Source: JBCBAP01 sp038532435 (GTDB taxonomy: Bacteria > Pseudomonadota > Alphaproteobacteria > Rhodobacterales > Rhodobacteraceae). From it: DNA of 6,605 bases. The notes below the pieces were generated by a model that worked only from the letters and a program-made list of their open reading frames with translations, did no database searches and was not told where the DNA came from. Below are positions 1 to 6,210 of this stretch, one piece after another (position 1 is the first letter of the stretch; every line of letters begins with the position of its first letter). The stretch lies in contig JBCBAP010000114.1 in assembly GCA_038532435.1 (NCBI GenBank), positions 1-6,605 on the forward strand. The letters are read 5' to 3'. A program made the position numbers and the translations under genes.

Positions 1-2431
1 GCAGGATCCGCTCTCGCAGGGCGGCACGCAGATCCTCGTTCATCCGTGGCCGGAACCGCATGCTGTGCCAGAGCGCCATCAGGTCGAGGTCCGCATCCTC
101 CAGCCGGTGGGAGATGCGCACGCGCATCATCTCCGCCTTCGCCAGCGGAACGGTCAGTGTGCGGGTGCCATCGTCGAAGGCGATGGGGGCTGCGGCATCC
201 TCGTGGATGAGGATCTTGAACGGCTCCGCATCAGGCCAGGTCCCGCTCATGTAGTAGGGCACGTTCACACGCTGGGTCGGGCCTGTGCCCGGCAGGAAGT
301 CGAGCCGCACAACCGCGTCGCGCGCGAGCACGTCCGGCAGGTAGGGCAGCGTGAAGCTCTCTGGCATTGCGGAGTACTTCACCAGGTCGCTCGCGCCGAC
401 CTCCGGATCCTCGTGCAGCACCTTGACTTCCACGAGGTTCTCGTCCCGAGAGGCGAGCATGCCGTAACGCGACGGATCCGGCCGGCCTGAGGGATCGTCG
501 AGCGCCCCATGCATCTCCGCCATCACGTGGGAGGTCCGCGGCGGGATCACGTGGCGGCGGGTCTGGTCCGTCGTCGGGATGGTGTTGTCTGCCGGGGTTT
601 CGTTGAAGGACCGGATGGCGAGCCGGGTCATCGCCTCCCCATCCTCTGTTGGCTCCACGCCGCCCGGGCCATCAACGAGCGCGTTGACCGGAATGCCAAC
701 GGGCTCGTACCGGCGGAAGGTTTCCGGCGGGCTCGCCTCGTTCGGGATCGCGGTGTCGCCCGGGGTGAAGGCTGTGGCGTTCCCGGCGAGATCCGCGACG
801 CGCACCTTCACCTGATACTCGTGCCCGAAGCGCAGGAGGGGCAGGCTTCCCGCCCGCACGCGGAATGAGGTTTCCAGGGGGATCCGCGGCGGAGCCGTGT
901 TTGCTGCCGTCTCCGGCAGGTCGTCGTTGGAAATCGCGAGCCCGGGGCGCGGCGTCGTCAGGCTCCAGCCCGACCAAGCAAAGATCAGCTCGCTGATCTT
1001 GCGCACGCCCTGGAACAGCGCCTCGTTGGGGTCCGCGGCCTCCTGCGCGGCGAGGCGGATCATGCCCTCTTCATCTTCGAAATTGAGGGTCTGGCTTGAG
1101 TTCAAAAGCTCGTAGGTTCCGTCCCGCCGGCAGAGTGACTGCCACGGTGCGCCTGTGGAAAGGTCGATGATATCCGCGTGGAACCCTCGCAGAATGTCGT
1201 CGGCAAACAGGTCGATGGGGGAGTTTGACACCAGCGCATCGTTCATCGCGCCGTTGTTGTTGAAGAGTTCGTCGAGGCTCAGGTGGCGGTCCACCTCCAC
1301 CAGTTGCAGCCCCGCCGTACGGATGTTGGCGACACCGGCGCGGTCATCGAGCTCCGGATTTTCCTTCCGCCCGCCCCTGCGGGAGAAGCTGCGGGCGGTG
1401 TTGCGCAGCTTGATCCCTGCGCCGTCCACATCCATCTGGATTACGCGGAACCGCTCCCCATCGAGGTTGAGCATCCGGTTCGAGATCGGGCTGGCAGAGG
1501 AGCGGCGGACGGCGAAGAAGCGTGGCGCGTTCCATTCGGTGATCGTCCCGGGCGTCGTATCCGGCTCCACATCGACGCCGTTGTCCGCCGAGGGCGAGGG
1601 CCGGGTCACGTTGAGCATCACCCGGTCGGTCAGGGCGCCACCGGGCATGTCACTCAGCGGGATGCGCAGATCCACCGCGATGCCCGTCAGGCGCATCAAT
1701 CGGGGATATTGCGTGATGGCGGAGACGACCTCGTGGAAGTCGATCCGGTCGGCGAAGTCCATGGGATCGGGCAATGGCTCGAACTTGTGGTGCCGCCACT
1801 GCGCATCCTCGCGGATGTCGTCCGGTCCCTGCTTGGTGTAGCTGCCGCCGACGGGATCCCGCACCGCGAGCGGCATGTGGTAGATTTCCTGAAGCTGGAA
1901 GGCTCCGGAAACGTCCTGATAGTCTTTCCGCTTGGGGTCCTGCAGCGCAGAAAGCACCATGCGCTGGTAGGTCTCGTCATCCTCCTGCGGGCGGGCAAGA
2001 TCGCGGATCTCGGGGAAGAGGTCTGCAGGCTCCGGCAACTCGTCCACTGCATCTAGGCCGATGTCCGCGTAGGTGTCCGACACGAAATCGTTCACGCGGG
2101 CGACCGGGTAGGACAGGATCCTCGATCCCCGCATATCCTCGTAGGCGTGGTTGCGCACGACGGTTTCGCTGGTAAAAAGCGCCTGCCACACGTTCGGGTC
2201 CGGTTCCGATACCCGTTCCGCGGGCAACGCCGTCCCGCCGAAATCGACCTGAAACTCCGCGTTGAGCATCAGTTCCGCCCAGATCATGAAATCCGGCCAA
2301 TTGTCGAGCGGTGCGGCCGGGTCCACCGTCAGGGTTAACCGGGGGGAGGCGTAGGCGGTCAGCAGCGCGTGGTCGTCCGCGGTGCCGTTCGGCAGGGCGG
2401 TCCAGATCAGCTTTTGGGAAAAGTCGGCCAT
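1..2431 (-). CDS. Giant uncharacterised beta-rich protein, C-terminus beyond left edge
   Basis: Seen: an ATG at 2431 opens a frame of 810 codons with no stop before the window edge, so the 3' end is missing. The start MADFSQKLIWTALPNG has no signal peptide, and I see no membrane helix. The start is fixed by GGGAGG 8 bases upstream and by the preceding gene ending 14 bases away. By residue: about 25-120 is an N-terminal block (SPRLTLTVDP, FPEF-like WPDFMIW, ILSYPVARV). About 230-260 has DFHEVVSAITQYPRLMRLTG. About 486-560 has WSGWSLTTPRPG followed by LLRFGHEYQVKVRVADLAGN, which resembles the paired strands of a fibronectin-III/Ig-like fold. About 597-645 has EAMTRLAIRS and RRHVIPPRTS. About 690-780 has LPYLPD and GTWPDAEPF. 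Known: from memory these blocks recur in a widespread unnamed family of large bacterial proteins; no function is established to my knowledge. Inference: it acts together with the upstream giant protein. No catalytic motif was found. The frame is clean, with no frameshift. Confidence 0.93.
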   Translation of the reverse strand, partial: MADFSQKLIWTALPNGTADDHALLTAYASPRLTLTVDPAAPLDNWPDFMIWAELMLNAEFQVDFGGTALPAERVSEPDPNVWQALFTSETVVRNHAYEDMRGSRILSYPVARVNDFVSDTYADIGLDAVDELPEPADLFPEIRDLARPQEDDETYQRMVLSALQDPKRKDYQDVSGAFQLQEIYHMPLAVRDPVGGSYTKQGPDDIREDAQWRHHKFEPLPDPMDFADRIDFHEVVSAITQYPRLMRLTGIAVDLRIPLSDMPGGALTDRVMLNVTRPSPSADNGVDVEPDTTPGTITEWNAPRFFAVRRSSASPISNRMLNLDGERFRVIQMDVDGAGIKLRNTARSFSRRGGRKENPELDDRAGVANIRTAGLQLVEVDRHLSLDELFNNNGAMNDALVSNSPIDLFADDILRGFHADIIDLSTGAPWQSLCRRDGTYELLNSSQTLNFEDEEGMIRLAAQEAADPNEALFQGVRKISELIFAWSGWSLTTPRPGLAISNDDLPETAANTAPPRIPLETSFRVRAGSLPLLRFGHEYQVKVRVADLAGNATAFTPGDTAIPNEASPPETFRRYEPVGIPVNALVDGPGGVEPTEDGEAMTRLAIRSFNETPADNTIPTTDQTRRHVIPPRTSHVMAEMHGALDDPSGRPDPSRYGMLASRDENLVEVKVLHEDPEVGASDLVKYSAMPESFTLPYLPDVLARDAVVRLDFLPGTGPTQRVNVPYYMSGTWPDAEPFKILIHEDAAAPIAFDDGTRTLTVPLAKAEMMRVRISHRLEDADLDLMALWHSMRFRPRMNEDLRAALRERIL

Positions 2432-2439
2432 GATACTCG

Positions 2440-2445
2440 CCTCCC
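2440..2445 (-). promoter_or_regulatory. Ribosome binding site of the downstream giant gene
   Basis: On the minus strand GGGAGG lies 8 bases before the ATG at 2431. It sits inside the 14-base gap that follows the TAA (2446-2448) of the upstream gene. The tight spacing implies one transcript and possible translational coupling. It decides the start of the left-hand gene. Confidence 0.85.
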
Positions 2446-5400
2446 TTACGCGAACGCCGCGCAGTAGCGGTCCCAGGTGGATTGGTCGGTGATGAGCTGT
2501 GCGAATGTCGGGTCGCTGTCGGAGCCGGAGAACTTCCGCTCCGCCGTCACCTTGACGGTGGTGGAGAAGAAGAGGACCTGCACCTCGATCTTGATGGTCG
2601 CCTGCCCCTTCACGAAGGATTTCGCATCCGCCTTGTAGTAGCCGAGCGACAGGTGCAGCGTGACGGAGACGGAGATGAGGCCGAGCACGGAGAGTTCACC
2701 CCCCATCTCCACATAACCCTCAAGCGTCACTGCATCCTGCTTCCAGTGGAAGTAGACGCCCGCCTTCACATAGACGCCGCCGGAGGCAACCCCGACATCG
2801 AAGGAGGCAAAGGCACCAAACTCGAACGCGGCCTCGATCTCCGTGATGCCCTCCGCAGTCGTGACGAGGGCGAAGAAGCCGCCACCCCCGAACATGGAGA
2901 CCGTGAGCAGGAAGGGTGCCTCCCGTGTGTTGAAGAAGAACTTGAGCGAGACCGGATCACCCTTGAACGGGATCGTGAGGTAGGCGCCGATTTTCATGTT
3001 CTTCAGCGCAAATATCCCCACCTCCACGTTGGGGAGTTTGAAGTCGTAGCCGACCTTGAGGTCGGAGAAGCTGGGCTTGATTATCGGGGGGTCGGAGAAG
3101 CCTCCGGCCGGGATCAGATCCGCGAGCTTGTTGACGAACTCGAGCGGTCCGCCGAACACCACCGGCGCGTCGTCGTTGAGCTTCGGGTTCGGTTTGAACT
3201 TGTTCTTCAGCGAGGATTCAAAGCCGAACTCGTCAAACCAGACGATGACAAAACCGAAGAAGTTCAGCTTGAAATTGGTCAGCTTGCCGGTGGCCTTGAC
3301 CTCCGGATCCTTGAAGCCCGGGTCGTTGCCCGCGCCGAAGTCCGGACGCGGATCGCCCTCCAGATCGAGGAAGCCCAGATCAGGATCGTCGACGACCAGA
3401 TAGGCTGTCAGCTTCGCCGTCAGTTCCAGTTCGCTGTCCCCGCCCTGTCCGGTGACAAGGCCCGGGATCGGGGAATTGACGCTCTCCCGCTTGAATTCCC
3501 AGCTTGTCTCCACCCGGTCGGGGAACCGCTCGGTCTTGAAGCCCGGGATCGCGTCGGCGACGACGGCGACGAGCGGGGCGATGATGTCCTTGAGGTCGAA
3601 ACCGCCGAGGATCTTCGCGTCCGGGAACAGATCATCCGGCTGGACCGTCCCGCTCGTGAGCGCGGAGGTCGAGCCGCTGACTGCGCCCTGTCCGTTCGAG
3701 ATCGCGCTGAGCGTCTGACTCGGCTGGGCGATGCCGCCGACCTTGTCCGTCGGGACATCCGCACCCATGGAGACCTGATAGGGTGATTTGAGGGACAGGA
3801 AGACGCGCCAGGGATTGTTGGTGTATCCGTTGGGCAGATAGGTGGAGGTCTCGTACTCCACCGTCTCCGACGTCACCTTTCCCGTGATCCCCTTCAGCGC
3901 CTTGAGTTGGGCGTCCGCGCAGCGCACGGCAGGGTGATAGGGGGGGCGGACCGAACCGCTCGCCGGGGTCCCTTCAAACACGATCTCATCGATCGGAAGG
4001 TCGACATCGCCCGGGTTTCCGCTGCCTACCGGGGCCATCCGCACGGTCTGGCCGCCATAGTCGACCCGGCTGCGCGGGTTGATGTTGCTGCCGGACCCGG
4101 CCCAGCCCGTGTGCACCTGATGCATCGGCGGGTTGGCCTGATCGAGGAATGGTTCGTGGATGAAGATCGCCGGAGCGGAAAACACCGTCCTGTGACCGCC
4201 GAGGTCTGCGGCCTCGAATTCGAAGAGGTTCGGCGTTCCGCTGACCAGATCGATGGGCCAGAACGCCTGCGTCGCACCGTTCAGCGTGCCGACCTTGGAG
4301 ATCGCGGCGACATTCTCCCGCAGCCGCGGCGTGCGTCGCGTCAGGCAATTGATGACCTGGAACGGCAGCTTGCGGCCCTGATGCACCTGGCCCGTGGCGG
4401 GAAACGTCTTCTCAACCTCCCGGATCAGGATGAACTGGATCTTGCGCAGGGTCGCGGCACAGCCGTTGGGGTTCCAGTCCTCCACACCCCGGGTCGTGAG
4501 CGTGACGAGGGATGCCCGGTGGCCCCAGGGATAGAGGAACCCGGCCTCGACGATCTGCACCCGTTCGTCCCGACCGTAGGAGGCGTCGTGCTGCCAGGAT
4601 TCGACCCCCACACCCGCGGGGCGTACGGGCCACGCACCGTCCGCCTCCAGCGTGCCACCCCAGGCGCTCAGCTGCATCCGGCGCGCCCGCGCAGGGCTCG
4701 GCACATAGTCCGCACCCCCGGGTTGCTTGGCCAGATGGTCGGACATCAGCTTGACCAGTGCTCTCCGCTGGAAGCCGCTGATGGACATGGAGAACGGGTC
4801 CGTGGGAACGGAGGAGGAATTGTAATCCGGGCTCCACATGGCGATGATCGGCGCGCCCGATGCGGTGAGCGGCTGCGGCCCGGTGTTGGTACGGCGGCTC
4901 AGCGTGGTCCGCCACAGCTCCGTCCGTCCGCTGAGTGACACCGGCGATACCGGATGGGCAAACGTCGCCGATTTGTGCGGTGCCTGCATGATCCGATAGG
5001 GCAGTTCGATCGACGTGACCAGATTGCCGGGCTTGTGCGGGCTCATCGACAGGAACAGGGCGGGTGCGAGCTCGACGACCAGACTGTCGGAGAGGTTGGT
5101 GGCAAGATCGGGCCGCGCCGCGATCTCCCGCGCGATCGTTGAGCCGACGGAAACTTCGAAGAGGGCGTTGGCGACCTCCATTTGCTCCGCATCGATACCG
5201 TCGTCGGCGGCCATCTCTGCATTGAGGGCGATGGCGGCGTCCCGGGTGACGTTGGACCCGGTGGAGCCGACGCGCATGGCGCTGACCGCCTCGCCCGCGC
5301 TGCGCTTGGCGCGTTTGAGGATTGATTCCGCGCGGGCCTCGTCTTCCAGACCCCGCTCCAGATCGAGGGATGCTTCGCTCAGCGCCTCGGCCGCCTCGAT

Positions 5401-6084
5401 CACCTTGTTCTGGGTCTCCGCCACGGAAAGGGCCTCGAACGAGACCGAACCGGGGATGAAGACCGGCGGCAGCCGTACCAGGCTGTCGAGGCTGAGCGGC
5501 CAGTTCGTGATCGCACCGAGCAGCGCATCGAGCGTGTAGGGCACGGAAAGCTCGGTCTTCGGCATCAGCACGACAATGCGGCTGGGGTAGGCAAAGCGTG
5601 CCCTCATCACCGTCGGGGAGGGTGGTATCGGGTTGCCGTCGAAGAGCGTCTCCTCGCCGAAATGCTGCCCCTGCAGTTCGAAGCAGATGTGGGCATTGCG
5701 CGAGGGCACCGTTCGGATCAGCTGCTCCTTGCTCGGTGTCAGGCTGAGATTGTGAAAGACGAACTGCGCCGCGAGCAGGTCGTCGGGCCGCACGAACGGC
5801 ACCCGCACCAGCGGGGTTGGTCCTTCGGGGGCGAGGATGTCGCCGATGACCGGTTCCACGATCGGGGTCACGGCCGCGGTTGCGGTTGCCGTTGCGGCGA
5901 CACGCGCCTCCGGCTCGATCCTCGAAAGAGAGGACAGGGAGTTTACGGTTCTGGCGAGTTTGAGCGTACCGGCGGGAATCTCGGGCATGACGCACTCCAC
6001 GGGGAGGACACGTAAGATCACTTCGTCTGGCAGGTATTCTACGCAAGGTTGTATCACAGAGCGGCGATCAACCGGACTCTCCAT
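2446..6084 (-). CDS. Giant uncharacterised protein with beta/glycine-rich C-terminal domain
   Basis: Seen: a clean frame ending WDRYCAAFA-TAA. Residues are numbered from the longest possible start, GTG 6102 (1,218 aa). About 100-200 is a globular N-terminal block (VRPDDLLAAQFVFHNL). About 224-320 is Ala/Glu/Arg-rich and probably helical. About 475-590 has WGGTLEADGAWP, GRDERVQIVEAGFLYPWGHR and RKIQFILIREVEKTF. About 795-820 is a Ser/Gly/Thr linker. About 890-1195 is a run of alternating beta-strands with FLLTVSMFGGGGFF (1064-1077), FDVGVASGGV (1101-1110) and VLFFSTTVKV (1176-1185). There is no signal peptide, membrane helix or recognisable active site. Known: from memory the mid block, the GGGG block and the WxxYC ending recur in an unnamed family of large proteins. 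Inference: a structural partner of the gene 14 bases downstream. Start: ATG 6084 was chosen as a compromise, with AGGG 10 bases upstream. GTG 6102 has no clear site. ATG 5988 has GGAG at 6 bases and follows a stretch of poor codon use, so it may be the true start. Confidence 0.93.
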   Translation of the reverse strand: MESPVDRRSVIQPCVEYLPDEVILRVLPVECVMPEIPAGTLKLARTVNSLSSLSRIEPEARVAATATATAAVTPIVEPVIGDILAPEGPTPLVRVPFVRPDDLLAAQFVFHNLSLTPSKEQLIRTVPSRNAHICFELQGQHFGEETLFDGNPIPPSPTVMRARFAYPSRIVVLMPKTELSVPYTLDALLGAITNWPLSLDSLVRLPPVFIPGSVSFEALSVAETQNKVIEAAEALSEASLDLERGLEDEARAESILKRAKRSAGEAVSAMRVGSTGSNVTRDAAIALNAEMAADDGIDAEQMEVANALFEVSVGSTIAREIAARPDLATNLSDSLVVELAPALFLSMSPHKPGNLVTSIELPYRIMQAPHKSATFAHPVSPVSLSGRTELWRTTLSRRTNTGPQPLTASGAPIIAMWSPDYNSSSVPTDPFSMSISGFQRRALVKLMSDHLAKQPGGADYVPSPARARRMQLSAWGGTLEADGAWPVRPAGVGVESWQHDASYGRDERVQIVEAGFLYPWGHRASLVTLTTRGVEDWNPNGCAATLRKIQFILIREVEKTFPATGQVHQGRKLPFQVINCLTRRTPRLRENVAAISKVGTLNGATQAFWPIDLVSGTPNLFEFEAADLGGHRTVFSAPAIFIHEPFLDQANPPMHQVHTGWAGSGSNINPRSRVDYGGQTVRMAPVGSGNPGDVDLPIDEIVFEGTPASGSVRPPYHPAVRCADAQLKALKGITGKVTSETVEYETSTYLPNGYTNNPWRVFLSLKSPYQVSMGADVPTDKVGGIAQPSQTLSAISNGQGAVSGSTSALTSGTVQPDDLFPDAKILGGFDLKDIIAPLVAVVADAIPGFKTERFPDRVETSWEFKRESVNSPIPGLVTGQGGDSELELTAKLTAYLVVDDPDLGFLDLEGDPRPDFGAGNDPGFKDPEVKATGKLTNFKLNFFGFVIVWFDEFGFESSLKNKFKPNPKLNDDAPVVFGGPLEFVNKLADLIPAGGFSDPPIIKPSFSDLKVGYDFKLPNVEVGIFALKNMKIGAYLTIPFKGDPVSLKFFFNTREAPFLLTVSMFGGGGFFALVTTAEGITEIEAAFEFGAFASFDVGVASGGVYVKAGVYFHWKQDAVTLEGYVEMGGELSVLGLISVSVTLHLSLGYYKADAKSFVKGQATIKIEVQVLFFSTTVKVTAERKFSGSDSDPTFAQLITDQSTWDRYCAAFA
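5878..5895. repeat. Three-unit hexanucleotide repeat inside the giant gene
   Basis: On the plus strand GGTTGC, GGTTGC and CGTTGC follow one another. On the coding strand this gives an Ala-Thr run (VAATATATAA) near residues 68-77 of the longest form. It looks like a flexible linker between the variable N-terminal tail and the first globular block. Three units are too few to call a phase-variation tract, and a whole-unit change would keep the frame in any case. Confidence 0.5.
5995..5998 (-). promoter_or_regulatory. Alternative ribosome binding site for an internal start at 5988
   Basis: GGAG on the minus strand sits 6 bases before ATG 5988 (residue 39 of the longest form, MPEIPAGTLKLA). This spacing is better than that of any upstream start. 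The 38 codons before it include ATA, TTA, GTA and CGT, unusual next to the strongly GC-ending codons of the rest of the gene. This may be the real initiation site. Confidence 0.4.
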
Positions 6085-6101
6085 TGGAGAACGGCCCTGC
6101 A

Positions 6102-6107
6102 CCTCCT
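6102..6107 (-). promoter_or_regulatory. Strong Shine-Dalgarno-like AGGAGG before the giant gene
   Basis: AGGAGG on the minus strand overlaps the possible GTG start at 6102, so it cannot serve that start. It is 17 bases from ATG 6084, which is longer than usual. It is the best anti-Shine-Dalgarno match upstream of the gene, yet it is poorly placed for every available start. It may act by weak long-range spacing, or it may be fortuitous. Confidence 0.35.
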
Positions 6108-6157
6108 GAAGGCTGGAACATGTGTAAAAGGTTAACGCCTTGATTCGATAAAGCTCA

Positions 6158-6180
6158 TCGCGGCTGTGAAAGTGCCGCGA
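6158..6180. other. Intergenic hairpin, 7-bp GC-rich stem
   Basis: On the plus strand the stem arms are TCGCGGC (6158-6164) and GCCGCGA (6174-6180), with a 9-base loop. In minus-strand RNA the stem is followed by UGAGCUUUAUC, which lacks a true U-tract, so it is not a classical Rho-independent terminator. It could be a weak terminator or attenuator between the right-edge gene and the giant pair, or an mRNA 3'-end stabiliser. Confidence 0.5.
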
Positions 6181-6192
6181 ATTTCTGCCCGA

Positions 6193-6208
6193 CCACTCAA
6201 TTGAGTGG
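6193..6208. repeat. Perfect 16-bp palindrome, possible operator
   Basis: CCACTCAATTGAGTGG is identical to its reverse complement over all 16 bases. It begins 2 bases after the TAA of the right-edge gene and lies about 110-200 bases upstream of the candidate starts of the giant gene. It could bind a dimeric regulator, or fold in RNA as a 6-bp stem with an AAUU loop behind the stop codon. No U-tract follows it. I do not recognise it as the site of a named regulator. Confidence 0.6.
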
Positions 6209-6210
6209 CG

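Larger units (their letters stand above)
6103..6210. other. Intergenic region before the two-gene unit
   Basis: This stretch of 108 bases (longer if the true start is 6084 or 5988) is visibly richer in A/T than the flanking genes. It holds a 16-bp palindrome, a 7-bp hairpin and one arm of a 9-bp inverted repeat. No convincing -35/-10 pair is visible on the minus strand. The best -10-like hexamer nearby is TAGAAT at 6041-6036, which would only suit the start at 5988 and lacks a good -35. On the minus strand the frame shared by both flanking genes stays open across the region. Confidence 0.6.

Noticed and set aside
1155..2056. Overlapping plus-strand open frames (1155-1841 and 1283-2056)
   Set aside because: Both are antisense to the left-hand giant gene, whose frame runs unbroken through the region. 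Their Ser/Arg- and Arg/Val/His-rich products look like shadows.
2446..3435. Outer-membrane beta-barrel or autotransporter
   Set aside because: The C-terminal strands suggest it, but there is no signal peptide, the protein ends in Ala rather than an aromatic residue, and no autotransporter passenger signature is visible. It is kept only as one open fold option.
2482..3786. Long plus-strand open frame of 434 codons opposite the first giant gene
   Set aside because: It lies wholly antisense to a clean, well-composed coding frame. Its product is a charged Glu/Arg/Asp-rich sequence typical of high-GC antisense shadows, and it has no recognisable motif.
3907..4938. Plus-strand open frame of 343 codons
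   Set aside because: Antisense shadow of the giant gene: Arg/Gly/His/Pro-rich, without motifs or its own transcription context.
4412..6046. Minus-strand open frame of 544 codons in another frame of the giant gene
   Set aside because: Its product is extremely rich in Arg, Gly and Ala, as expected from a frame-shifted reading of GC-rich coding DNA. The 1,200-residue frame has better composition and block structure.
6158..6180. Rho-independent terminator for the right-edge gene
   Set aside because: The stem is GC-rich, but no run of U follows on the minus strand and the 9-base loop is large. It is reported only as a hairpin.
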